NCBI RefSeq assembly: GCF_904849725.1
Contig: NC_058523.1
Location: 209,339,689 to 209,403,688 of the forward strand
Source of the DNA: Hordeum vulgare subsp. vulgare
Lineage: Eukaryota > Streptophyta > Magnoliopsida > Poales > Poaceae
DNA length: 64,000 bases
Direction of reading: 5' to 3'
Shown here: positions 1 to 10,452 of the stretch, one piece after another
How the letters are laid out: every line of letters begins with the position of its first letter
Numbering within the stretch: position 1 is the first letter of the stretch
Translations under genes and position numbers: made by a program
Notes under the pieces: model-generated
What the model was told of the DNA's origin: nothing
Databases searched by the model: none
What the model saw: only the letters and a program-made list of their open reading frames with translations

Positions 1-255
1 GTCATTGAAGGAAGTCCAGAAACATCCAACAATTTGCTCATGATCAGAGATGATAGAACCATCATTCAGCTTAAGAGAGGAAATATAATTTTTTCTATAT
101 CTTTCAGTTGCCCTGGCATGGAAAAACTTAGTGTTCTCTTCTCCAACTTTGATGAAACGGATTGTAGCTCTTTTTTCCAGTGAAGGAACTGAAGGTGTAA
201 TAGATGATCGAGGTGTAACTTTACAATCACCCTGAAATTAGCTTCGGGTCTGTAT
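1..255 (-). pseudogene. LINE (non-LTR retrotransposon) fragment, linker before the RT domain
   Basis: Read on the minus strand, this stretch encodes an uninterrupted peptide containing WKKRATIRFIKVGEENTKFF followed by HARATERYRKNYISSL. This is the conserved segment between the endonuclease and reverse transcriptase domains of plant L1-type LINEs. There is no start codon, and the frame runs off the left edge of the window. The similarity fades near 255, where CACTA-type sequence begins. The upstream (5') end of the LINE therefore faces the CACTA, as expected for a 5'-truncated LINE insertion. Family assignment rests on recalled conservation; no alignment was run. Confidence 0.8.
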
Positions 256-261
256 AGGGGT

Positions 262-1261
262 CTAAGCTCTTACAATCCTCCTTATTCTTGTTTTTCTTCT
301 CCTTCCTCTCTTCTTGCTTCTTCTCTTTCTTCTTCAATTTAGGTTATTTTTCATATATATGTTGTTGTTCTTCTTCTTCTGACTTTCTTATTCCCATTTT
401 GCAGATTGGATGTACTACATGCATGGAAGCTGGCATTGGAGTGCTTTAGTTCTAGTTTTTATTTGAGTTGATGAACAATGTGGAACTATATGTATATGTA
501 TATATGGATGATCAATATATGTGGAACTATATGTATGTATATATGGATGAAACTTTTTATGTGTTGGTTCTTTCGATATATGGGATGTACATTGATGAAC
601 AAATGGCATTGATGAACCTTATATGTATATCATATATGTGTTGTGACCTATATATCATATATGTGCTATGAATTATATATGTGCTATGAAATAGAAAAAC
701 AAATGTGACAATATTGCTCTTTGTTGTCTGCCAGCTGATGGCAAAGGCCTTTGCCATCAGGCAGCTGACGGCAAAGGTGCCATGTGGCACCTAGCTGTGC
801 AACCTGGGCAGCAGCAGCTGGCCATATGGGCTCTTTGCCGTCGGCTGCTTTGGAGGCTGACGGCAAAGCGGTAGGGAGGCAGACGGCAAAGAAGCGGACA
901 GGCACTACCGAACCTTGTGCTGGTCCATAGAAGCAGACAACAAAGATGGGGAGGGAAGCAAACGGCAAAGATGCGGACGGAAGCAGACGACAAAGCCTCC
1001 GTTAGCCCTAACGGAGGCGTCGCCTATCGGCTGCCGTCTCAAATTCTTGCTGACTGCTCAGTGTCTGACACTGACGGCAAAGAGCTTTGTCGTCCGCTTA
1101 GGGTAGGCCGACTGCAAAGAAGCTACAATTCCGTCGTAAGTCGACGCAAAATCTTTGCCGACATGTGTTCTCTTTGCCGTCTGCGGATTGGTCAATGCCG
1201 TCGGTGGAATCCTCTTTGCCGTCTGTTATGGCAGACGGCAAAGAAGCTGATTCCTATAGTG
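262..1261 (+). mobile_element. CACTA (En/Spm) transposon J, 3' terminal part
   Basis: The right boundary is clear. The sequence ends ...GATTCCTATAGTG at 1261, the inverse of a CACTATAGGAATC terminal inverted repeat. The last 550 bases are filled with TTTGCCGTC / GACGGCAAAG subterminal repeats. The inner part (about 262-660) matches the inner part of the CACTA end at 23700-24100 in opposite orientation, including a pyrimidine-rich stretch and a TTTTGCAG that looks like a splice acceptor. Both are therefore the 3' ends of one family. The left part is cut off at the LINE. No transposase remains in this copy. Confidence 0.8.
717..1261. repeat. CACTA subterminal repeat array and right TIR
   Basis: There are more than a dozen copies of TTTGCCGTC or its complement GACGGCAAAG (with variants such as TTTGTCGTC and TTTGCCATC) in direct and inverted order. 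Near the terminus they form a short hairpin (TTTGCCGTCTG...CAGACGGCAAAG, about 1213-1243). In CACTA transposons such repeats bind the TNPA-type protein next to the TIR. The presumed TIR is the last ~16 bases, and the flank after it starts ATC. Confidence 0.75.
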
Positions 1262-1740
1262 ATCGACCTCGACGCGTTATGCGCCAGCTTCAGTAGGCTC
1301 TCCCTCGGGGAGGCGCCTGCGCTTGATGAGTACCCCAGCGATGTGCTCGTCTTCGACGGTCCACCATCATCTGCGGGGTGTCTTGCCCCATATCACGTCG
1401 CTGTGGTCTGCAACCTCATGGAGGTGATAGTCATTGGCGCCGGCACCAGGAAGACGTACGGCAAGGCGTCAGCAGATGCGGCTGATCCCGCTGCGGGATA
1501 AGCCGACACGCTTCATGCTACCCTTGCCGGCTTGACGACGCCCATTGCCACCTCCGCAAACCCCACCAACGCGCGATCCTTGCTAAAGGAGGCTCATAGG
1601 CATATCTTGGAGGAGGGCATTGTCATTGCCGCGCCAAACGTCGGATGGAGGCCGCACAACACGAGTATAACTCCGCTTACGACCTCACTCCGGCTGCTGA
1701 TGGCCCTAGCCGGCTAGGCACGGTCTGTGGCCGCGGCCGG
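1262..1740 (+). other. GC-rich segment, possible decayed coding sequence, origin unknown
   Basis: This 480-base block is much richer in G+C than its neighbours. One + strand frame is open from the CACTA boundary to a stop at 1499-1501 (about 79 codons, containing VVCNLMEVIVIGAG). A related frame continues from about 1532 (containing ARSLLKEAHRHILEE). Composition and frame length suggest a remnant of a gag or other transposon gene, interrupted on the left by CACTA J. I do not recognise the family, and a host gene fragment cannot be excluded. Confidence 0.35.
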
Positions 1741-2266
1741 GTCATTACCGATATCCTAGTATGAGGGTGTAAGTGATGGAGAAGTTATAATAAAATACCT
1801 TATAAAATAATAAAATATGAATCAATTTATAATGGTGCCTAAAGTATTTGACATGTTTATCATACTAACGGATCTCATGAAGTTTCTGTTGAGTTTTGTG
1901 TGCTGAAGTTTTCAAGTATTGGGTGTTATCATGATGGAAGAAGGAATAAGGAGCAGCAAGAGCCTAAGCTTTGGGATAACCAAGGCACTCTAAGATAATA
2001 TTATAAGGAAGACTCAACCGTCTAGGCTTGGGGATGCCTTCTCTTTCGTGTCAATCCATCAGTATGTCACTTGGAGCTACACTCTTATTCATCACATGAT
2101 GAGTTTTGTTTGGAGTGTTGTTTGCTTTAGTTTGATTTTTGTTTTATTTTCCCACAATCATTGTTCTCGGAATACACTTAGTTGACAAAGACAAACGATC
2201 ACCATGATTTATTAGAATACTCTTTGTGCTTCACTTATATATTTTGAGCTTAGTAGTTGCTCTAGT

Positions 2267-3455
2267 CTTAGCAAGTCTATTTGAGTTATTGGTTTGGTTT
2301 GGCCAACTAGATTGGTAATTCTTGCAATGGGAGAAGTGCTTACCCAGTGATATAGTAGGGTAGCGAGGCACGTGTTGCATTGTTGCCATCGAGGATAAAA
2401 AGATGGAGTTTTCATCATATTGCTTGTGTTTATCCCTCGGCATCATGTCATCTTAGTTAATGTGTTACTCTGTTCTTCATGAACTTAATACTATAGAAGC
2501 AGGCAGGAGTCGGTCGATGTGTGGAGTAATAGTAGTAGATGCAGAATCGTTTTGATCTACTTGACATGGACGTGATGCCTATATGCATAATCATTGCCAT
2601 GGATATCTTCATAATTATTCGCTTTTCTATCAATTGCTCGATGGTAATTTGTTCACCCACGTATTATTTCCTTTATGAGAGAAGCCTCTAGTGAAATCTA
2701 TGCCCCTCGGGTCTATTCTCCATATTATACTTTCGGATTTATAAACTAAAAATACCAAAAATATCTTGCTGCAATTTATTTACTTTTGTTTCCGCAATAT
2801 TTTATATCTATATCTATCAGATCTCATCGTTGCAAATAACTCTAAAGGGATTGACAACCCCTTTTTAGTGTTGGGTGCAACTGTTTGATTGTTTGTGTAG
2901 GTACTATGATTGGGGCCTTGCTTGTTCCTCCTACTGGATTGATACCTTGGTTCTCAACAAACTAGGGGAAATACTTATATATTTTGTTGCATCACCCTTT
3001 CCTCTTCAAGGGGAAACCAACACAAGCTCAAGAAGTAGCAGGAGGAGGTTGGTAGGAGTTAACCGTCCCCCCTCCCCCGTTCCATCGACTAAAACAACAC
3101 TAGGATGTCAATGAGGAATAAGTCTGCTTAGACATCATCACCATGCCAGAAAAAAATTGGATGAACAAGAAGTTAACACCTCTAATTCAAGATACTCTTA
3201 TCAACCAATGATCATACATTCATGCTTTTTCACATTACCACATTAATATCGCTAACCATGATTCCTCTTTCATGTGTTACATGTGGTTTTGATTATGCAC
3301 TCATTGAATACCTATTATTTTTGAACCAATCTTATAACCTGTGAAAATTGTAGTCGCTATTTATTAACTCTCAAACAAATATAAGTGAAGAACGAGAGCA
3401 CAATTATTTCTATTAAAACAATACGCCACCATGATCCAAAAGATATATCTGAAGA
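2267..3455. other. Micro-inversion of about 1.2 kb
   Basis: In element H, the sequence after GTTGCTCTAGT (near 52431) runs straight on to ACCTCGGGGCATGCGAG (near 52840). Here the intervening 0.4 kb is present but reversed at 3041-3455, and it is joined to the reversed downstream half of solo LTR E. Inverting 2267-3455 restores both a continuous C internal domain and one continuous minus-strand LTR. The right breakpoint has CTTCAGAT in C next to the LTR sequence CTTCTGAT, a short microhomology. Confidence 0.7.
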
Positions 3456-4191
3456 GATTCAAATAATATTCATAGATAATATGAACATAAACTCACAATT
3501 CATCGGATCTCGACAAACACACCGCAAAAGAGTATCACACTGGATAGATCTCCATGAAGATCACGAAGAACATGGTATTGAAGATCAAAGAGAGAGACGA
3601 AGCCATCTAGGTACTAGCTATGGACCCCGTAGGTGTGTGGTGAACTACTCACGCATCATCGGAGGGGCAATGGAGTTGATGTAGATGCCCTCCGTGATCA
3701 ATTCCCTCTTTGGCAGATTACCGGAAAAGGCTCCCAGATTGGATCTCACGGGAATAGACTCTCTCGGCAGCGGAAAAGTATTTTCGTGGCTCTCTTTTCT
3801 GATGGGGGAATATTTGGGAATTTATAGGCCAAAGAATAGGGTTAGGAGACCTGCAGGGGACCCACAATCCAGGGGGGCGGGCCCCCTAGGGCGCGCCCTG
3901 CAGGCTTGTGGCCTCTCGGCAGGTGCCCTGCCCCCTACTCCAAGTCTTGTGGGTTATTTCTGGTCCAAGAAAAATCATTCCGGAGATTTTATACCGCTTG
4001 GACTCCGTTTAATATTCCTTATCTGCAATACTAAAAAACATGAAAAAACATAAACTGCCACTAGGCTCTAGATTAATAGGTTAGTCCCAAAAATAATATA
4101 AAACAACATATTAATGCATATAAAACATCCAAAACAGATAATATAATAGCATGGAACAATGAAAAATTATATATACGTTGGAGACATATCA
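2267..4191. mobile_element. Solo LTR E, split into two opposite-facing halves by an inversion
   Basis: Bases 2267-3040 are the downstream half of an Athila-type LTR in + orientation, ending ...CAAGCTCAAGAAGTAGCA. Bases about 3456-4191 are the upstream half in minus orientation, ending (plus sense) ...CGTTGGAGACATATCA, the complement of an LTR start. Between them (3041-3455) lies element C internal sequence in reverse. The two halves together give about one LTR length. The flanks CCTCC (reverse complement of 3041-3045) and CCTCT (4192-4196) look like a slightly diverged target-site duplication. Confidence 0.7.
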
Positions 4192-5099
4192 CCTCTCTCG
4201 AGGCATGCGAGTAGTGGTTTGCTTTGAGAAAGCTAATAAAATCTTGCAATAAATGTGTGAGTTCTTTATGACTAATGTTAATTGATGTATCTACGCACTC
4301 TCACCTCCACATATTTGCTAGCCTCTTTGGTACTGTGCATTACCCATTCTCACCTCGAGGATCAGTGCAACTTTCATCGGTGCATCCAAACCCCACGACA
4401 TGATACACTCTTTTGCACATAAGCCTCATTATATTTTCCTCAAAACTGACACATACCTACCTATCACGTCATTTCCATAGCCATGCTGAGATATATTGTC
4501 ATGCAACTTCCACCGTCGCTTTATATGACTTATACTTCCATTGTCATATTGATTTGCATGATCGTAAGATAGCTAGCGTGATATTTACATGCTTGTACAT
4601 TTTTTGATATATTTTTTCTATGGTAGATCATTGCACATCTTGGTACACCGTGAGAGAAATTGACATAGAGTTATATCGTACCAGTCTGCATCTCGAGATG
4701 TAAGTGAATAAAAGTGTGATAATCATCATTATTAGGGCACTGTCTTAGTGACGAAAGGATGATGGAGACAATGAAAGCCCCACAAGTAGAGATGAGACTC
4801 CGGACGAAAAAATAAAATAAAAAAATGAGAAAGAAGAAAAAAAGAAAGAAAGAAAAAGAAAAAGAGAGAGACAAAAAATGAATAAATGAGAGAAAAGAGA
4901 GAAGGGACAGTGCTATTACGTGTTATTCCACACTTGTGCCTCAAAGTGGCACCACGTTCTTCATATAGAGAGTCTCTTGATTTGTCACTTCCATATGCTA
5001 GTAGGAATTTTTCATCATAGAACTTGGCATGCCTATCCGATTATGGGCATCCTCAAATGCCCGATGTCTTCATTAGCTAGCAAGTTAAATGCACAAAAC

Positions 5100-5170
5100 A
5101 TAAAGAAAAAGGATAGATTCGTTGGGTTTCCTCCCAACAAGCGCTTTTGTTTAACGCCCTTAGCTAGGCG
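5100..5170 (-). ncRNA. Conserved post-ORF hairpin element (B unit 2)
   Basis: Just after the Gag-like stop, the minus strand reads CTAGCTAAGGGCGTTAAAC, then AAAAGCGCTTGTTGGGAGGA and AACCCAACG. TTGGG and CCCAA pair around an AGGAAA loop. The same block follows the ORF in unit 1, in A and in H. It is typed ncRNA only as a candidate cis-acting RNA element. Confidence 0.45.
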
Positions 5171-5182
5171 AAAGTGATAGAA

Positions 5183-5866
5183 TCACGTATAGTCATGTTT
5201 GGTGCTCAAACCATAGGTAGCGTGATCATTTATCATCTTAATATTTTCATCTTTATTAGATGACTCACCACTAGCTTTAGGAACAAAAACAGGCTTGACA
5301 GTCTTTTTGAGAGTAAGATTTGGAGTATTTTGCACAGCGACAAAAGTGGAACACAAGTTGGTTATGACATCTTCTAATTTGCCAATTCTAGAAGAATCAT
5401 TAACTATAAGTTCCTTCTCCTTTAAATTTTTCAAAAAGTTTCCCACTTTGGATCCGTACTGAGAAACTTGGTTGTGGATCTTTCTATCCAAACCCTCAAT
5501 AAGTTCAACTCTGGCAATTTTGATTTCAATAGAGTCAAGCCTTTGCATCACGTGTCCCAAGGTCAAGATAGTTCCATTAACCATGAGCAGGGGTGAACCT
5601 ACCAAATTAATGATAGCTCTATAGGAGTCAACAGTATGGCTCCCCAAAAAGTTCCCGCCTACAATGGTATCAAGGATATACCTATTCCAAGGAGAAATTC
5701 CAACATAGAAACTGCGAAGGAGGATGGTAGTGGATTGCTTACGAGTAGATCTACTTTGAGCATTGCAAATCCTGTACCAAGCGTCCTTCAAATTTTCTTC
5801 CTCATTCTGCGTGAAATTGAGAACTTCATTTTCACGGGTGTCGTTTGGAGTGGTGGGTCTATCCAT
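5183..5866 (-). CDS. Intact 227-aa Gag-like protein of a non-autonomous Athila-type element
   Basis: Open from ATG at 5866 to the stop at 5183. The N-terminal third has NEEENLKDAWYRICNAQSRS followed by an FYVGISPWNRYILD segment and GGNFLG (about residues 24-72). This matches the C-terminal half of Athila Gag as I recall it (the xxAWYRI..., FYxGI... and GGNF blocks). The rest (about 85-160) is Leu/Ile/Lys-rich and probably helical. The C-terminus ends with HATYGLSTKHDYT. No zinc knuckle, protease or polymerase is seen. It begins about 200 bases after the PBS array, as a gag should. Two relatives in this window (10453-11134 and 56287-56987) share start and end, so 227 aa is the family length and not a truncation of this copy. 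The presumed role is RNA packaging with partner-supplied proteins; this is inferred. Confidence 0.7.
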   Translation of the reverse strand: MDRPTTPNDTRENEVLNFTQNEEENLKDAWYRICNAQSRSTRKQSTTILLRSFYVGISPWNRYILDTIVGGNFLGSHTVDSYRAIINLVGSPLLMVNGTILTLGHVMQRLDSIEIKIARVELIEGLDRKIHNQVSQYGSKVGNFLKNLKEKELIVNDSSRIGKLEDVITNLCSTFVAVQNTPNLTLKKTVKPVFVPKASGESSNKDENIKMINDHATYGLSTKHDYT

Positions 5867-6073
5867 TGATGGACTATCTCACACACAAACGAGCAGGAAG
5901 AGAGAGTGAAACGGGCAAAAGAAAACAACAAAAAGGCAAAAGGAAACGACGAAGGAGAAAGGCGAATGAAGACGGCAAATGTGAAGTGGGGGAGAGGAAA
6001 ACGAGAGGCAACTGGCAACAAAAGTAAATGCAAGAGAAGAGTTTGTGAGACTTACTTGGATAGATCTTGATTT

Positions 6074-6231
6074 CTCCTCCCCGGCAACGGCACCAGAAAT
6101 ACTTCTGATGTTTGCTGTGTATCCCCGGCAACGGTGCCAGAAATACTTCTGCTACTGCAACAAAAGACCTTCCAACGGCGCCAGAAATAGGAGTGTTGCT
6201 TGATACTCCTCAGCAACGGCACCAGGAATTC
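6074..6231 (-). promoter_or_regulatory. Array of four primer-binding-site-like motifs (B unit 2)
   Basis: On the minus strand, motifs resembling TGGCGCCGTTGCCGGGG occur four times. Plus-strand positions are about 6208-6231 (LTR-adjacent, most likely the used site), 6171-6190, 6123-6144 and 6076-6101. TGGCGCCGTTGCCGGGG is the known Athila-type PBS, complementary to a tRNA 3' end. A normal element has one copy. Confidence 0.65.
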
Positions 6232-6237
6232 TTTAGT

Positions 6238-7785
6238 TGCGGCTACGCCTTAAGGGACTTCCTAGGCAAGTATGCAAAGTATTTCCCCCGTGGCCTTGGA
6301 ACGTTGCGTTGGTGTTCCCTCGAAGCGGAAAGGGTGATGTAGCGTAGCGGTGGTAAGTATTTCCTTCAGTTTGAGAACCAAGGTATCAATCCGGCGGAAG
6401 AGTATCTCAAGATCCTGCACAAACACAAAAGCTTGCATCCAACGCTATGAAGTGGTTGTCAATCCCTTATATATTGTTTGCCAAGTGAGAACTGAAAGCA
6501 ACAAAGTAACAAAGCAAAGTAAAAGCGGAGGTGTAAACGATGGATGTGAATAGACCCGGGGGCCGTAGTGTTTACTAGTGGCTTCTCTCATGAAAGCAAG
6601 TAGACGGTGGGTGAACAAATTACTATCGAGCAATTGACAGAATTGTGCAGAGTCGTGAAGATATCTATGCAATGATTATTTCTATAGGCATCACGTCCTA
6701 AACAAGTAGACCGATAGTGTCTGCATCTACTACTATTACTCCACACGTCGACCGCTATCCAGCATGCATCTAGTGTATTAAGCCCATAAGAACAGAGTAA
6801 CGCCTTAAGCAAGATGACATGATGTAGAGGGATAATCTCAAACCAATGATAAAACCCCCATCTTTTTACCCTTGATGGCAACTGCTTGATGTGTGCCTTG
6901 CTGCCCCTACTGTCACTGGGAAAGGTCACCACATGGCAGAACCCAAAACCAAGCACTTCTCCCATTGCAAGAATCATAGATCTAGTTGGCCAAACAAAAC
7001 CCAAGACTCGAAGAGACTTACAAGGATATCAAATCATGCATATAATAAATCAGCAAAGACTCAAATATATATCACAGATAATCTGATCACAAGTCCACAA
7101 TTCATTGGATCTCGAAAAACACACCGCCAAACAAGATTACATCGAATAGATCTCCATGAAGATCATGGAGAACTTTGTATTGAAGATCCAAGAGAGAGAA
7201 GAAGCCATCTAGCTACTAACTACGGACCCGTAGGTCTGAAGTGAACTACTCACGAGTCATTGGAGGGGCGATGATGATGATGAAGAAGCCCTCCACCTCC
7301 AAAGTCCCCTCCGGGAGGGCGCCGGGAAGGGTCTCCAGATGAGATCTCGCGGAAACGGAAGCTTGCGGCGGCGGAAAAGTATTTTCAAGGCTCCCCTGCT
7401 TTTTACGGAATATTTGGGAATATATAGGCGTAAAACCTAGGTCAGGAGGCGGCGAGGGAAGCCACAAGCTTGACCACCGCCGCCTCCCCCCTGGTGGCGT
7501 GGTGCAAGCTTGTGGGCTCCCTGGGGCCCACCTGGCTTGGCCCAAAGGCTCCCTGGTCTTCTTTCGTTCGGGAACAAATAGTTTTGGGGATTTTATTCCG
7601 TTTGGACTCCGTTCCAAAATCAGATCTGAAAAGAGTCAAAAACATGGAAAACCAGGAACTAGCACTTGGCACTGAATCAATAAGTTAGTCCCCCAAAAGG
7701 TTTTAAAAGGTACATAAAACATACAAGGAAGACAAGATAACAGCGTGAAACCATCAAAAATTATAGATACGTTTGAGATGTATCA
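6238..7785 (-). repeat. LTR of complex B (middle copy)
   Basis: In minus orientation it begins TGATACATCTCAAACGTATC and ends ...GGCGTAGCCGCA, next to a PBS-like site. It is collinear with 11506-13057 and of nearly equal length. It has internal-domain sequence on both sides: the polypurine AAGCTTGGGGATGCT at 7786-7801 and the PBS at 6208-6231. It therefore acts as 3' LTR of one unit and 5' LTR of the next. Confidence 0.8.
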
Positions 7786-10380
7786 AGCATCCCCAAGCTT
7801 AACTCCTAACCGTCCTCGAGTAGGGAAGTGATAAGAATGAATTTTTGATGCTTTCATGCTACCTAGCATAGGTGTCCTTTGTAATTCCTCTTATGTGACG
7901 TGAATGTTCAGATCCATTAGATTCAAAACAATAGTTTTCTATTGACGTGGAAACAATAATAATTCAAGCAAACTAGCAAGGTAATCATGAACTTTCAAAA
8001 TAACTAGGCCAAAAGAAAGTTATCCCTACAAAATCATATAGTCTGGCTATGCTCTATCATCATTGCACGACAAATTTAAATCATGCACAACCCCGGTATT
8101 GGCCAAGTAATTGTTTCACACCTTTACTTTCTCAAACATTTTCAACTCTCACGCAATACATGAGCTTGAGCCATGGTTATAGCACTATAGATGGTGTGGA
8201 ATGTGGTGGCGGTTGCAAGACAAAAAGGAGAAGATAATCACATTAACTAGGCATATCAATGAGCTGTGGAGATGCTCATCAATAGATATCAATGTGAATG
8301 AGTAGGGATTGCCATACAAATGATGCACTAGAGCTACGAGTATGTGAAAGCTCTTAAAGAAAACTAGTGGGTGTGCATCCAACTTGCTTGCTCACGAAGA
8401 CCTAAGGCAATTTTGAGGAAGCCTATCATTGGAATATACAAGCCAAGTTATATAATGAGAATTTCCCACTAGCTATATGGTGGTGACAAAACGAGAGACT
8501 CTCAATCATGAAGATCATGGTGCTTAATATGCACAAGTGTGGAAAAAGTGGTAGCATTGTCCCTTCTCTGTGTTTCTCTGTTTTTTTATTTATTTTGGTG
8601 GGCTCTTTGGCCTCTATTTTATGGGCTTCTTTGGCCTCTTTTATTTCCTCACATGGGACAATGCTCCAATAATGATGATCATCACACTTTCAACTCAAAA
8701 CTTAGAGAAATTATGACTCTATATGGAATGCCTTCGGTAGTGTACCGTGGCAATGATCTAGCATGGCATAGACATCAATGGAAACATCATGCTAGCTATC
8801 TTACGATCATGCAATGGCAATGTATAGGTGGTGTAACATGTCATGGTGGTAGTTGCATGGCAATATATCTCGGAATGACTTTGAAAAAGCCATAGTAGGT
8901 AGGTATGGTGGCTGTTTTGAGGGAGGCTAATGGTGGGTTTTCTGCACCGGCGAAAGTTGCACGACACTAAGAACATAGTGATGGTGGAAGGTTAAAGTGC
9001 ATCTAAACCATGCACTCAACATTAGTCATGAAGAACTCATATACTTGTTGCAAAATTTTTATTAGTAATCGAAACAAAGCATTCAACGCATACTCCTAGG
9101 GGAAGGGTTGGTAGGTATAAACCATCGCGCGATCCCGACCGCCACGCAAAGGATGACAATCAATATACTAATCATGCTCAGATTTCATCACATAGCGGTT
9201 CACCATGCGTGCATGCTACGGGAATCACTAACTTCAACACAAGTATTTCTAGATCCACAACACCTTACTAGCATGATTTCAATATTACCATAACCACAAC
9301 TCCAAACTAATTGAGATGAATCAAACTTCTCTAACTATTCAATGCACATGAAGGAGGAAGTTTTCGTATCCCTTTGGATAACTACCCCTTTTGAGACTAC
9401 TTTCAAAGCATAGATCAACTACCAAGCCACGCACCGCTGCGCTCTAAAAGATATAAGTGAAGCACATAGAGAAAAAGTATCTAGCTCAAAAGATATAAGT
9501 GAAGCACATGTGAGCTGAATTGTCTACCAAAAGATATAAGTGAAGCTCGACAAAATCACGGCGTGTGCATGTCTCTTTCTCTAGGTGTGCAGCAAGGATG
9601 ATTGTGACACAACCAAAAATAAAAGACTCCTACGATACAAGACGCTCCAAGCAAAACCACATAACATGTGGTGAATAAAAATATAGCCCCAAGTAACGTT
9701 ATCGATGGATTGAAGACGAGAGAGGGGATGCCTTCCCGGGGCATCCCCAAGCTTAGGCTTTTACGGCATCCTTGAATCTCTTGGGGTGCCTTAGGCATCC
9801 CCAAGCTTGAGCTCTTGCCACTCTTTATCTTTTTTTTCCATAGGAACTTCACCCAAAACTTGAAAACTTCACAACACGAAACATAAACAGAAACTCGCGA
9901 TAACATTAGTACAAGAAAGCAAACCACCACTTCCTTAGGTACTGTAGCAAACTTAAATTCTACTTGTGCTGATGTTGGGTTACTTTACTTTCAATATTCC
10001 ATGGCTAATACCCCCTGATATAGTTTCATCAAAATAAGCAACCAACACAACAAAAACATAATCTGTTAACAGCAGACCAGTCTGTAGCAATCTGTATGTT
10101 TTGGTATAGCTCTGGTACTTCAAAAATTCTGAAAAATTACGACAGTCTAAAGAATTTGTGTAGAATCAGCAGCAAAAAGAATCAACTCAAAATCTCTTAG
10201 ACAAAAAAAATGAAAATTCTTTTCGTGAGCAGAAAGTTTCTGTCTTTCCCAGCATGACCAAACGATCATCCTCAAGACTAATCATAACGGTTTTTCTTGG
10301 CACAAACGCAAAAAGAAACACAAAAAACACAATCATAACAGAATTATGAAAGTGTGGAAAACACAAAACAGAAAGAAAAA
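7786..10380 (-). other. Noncoding internal domain of B unit 1
   Basis: About 2.6 kb without a credible gene. It holds a polypurine-type motif next to the LTR (7787-7801) and two internal copies of the same motif (9741-9755, 9795-9808). It also has three copies of AAAAGATATAAGTGAAGC (9446-9546) and a purine/pyrimidine-biased zone near 8560-8660. It is collinear with A 57060-59644 in opposite orientation. The reading frame at 9556-9930 contains the PPT-like repeats and shows no recognisable domain. Confidence 0.6.
9446..9546. repeat. Three spaced copies of AAAAGATATAAGTGAAGC
   Basis: The copies lie at about 9446-9465, 9487-9506 and 9529-9546, separated by 21-23 bases. A counterpart with two copies occurs in A near 57895-57955 (minus sense), and one or two copies occur in C and H near 2230 and 52395-52450. 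Copy number varies between elements, consistent with replication slippage. Confidence 0.7.
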
Positions 10381-10390
10381 GGATAGATTC

Positions 10391-10445
10391 GTTTGGTTGC
10401 CTCCCAACAAACGCTTTTGTTTAACGCCCTTAGCTAGGCGAAAGT
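10391..10445 (-). ncRNA. Conserved post-ORF hairpin element (B unit 1)
   Basis: On the minus strand it carries TTGTTGGGAGGCAACCAAAC after CTAGCTAAGGGCGTTAAAC. The stem is weaker than in unit 2 (TTGG/CCAA), but the loop region GAGGCAA is kept. Confidence 0.4.
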
Positions 10446-10452
10446 GATGGAA

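Noticed and set aside
917..1501. 194-codon frame crossing the CACTA end
   Set aside because: Its first half is made of subterminal repeats and it runs through the TIR at 1261; only the part after the TIR is considered, as an unassigned segment.
4671..4944. Ser/Phe-rich frames around an A/G-rich tract
   Set aside because: The same purine-rich noncoding segment occurs in H and A; frames come from composition.
9556..9930. 124-codon frame in B
   Set aside because: It spans the duplicated polypurine-like motifs and part of the transcript leader type sequence; the relatives in A and C do not keep the frame.
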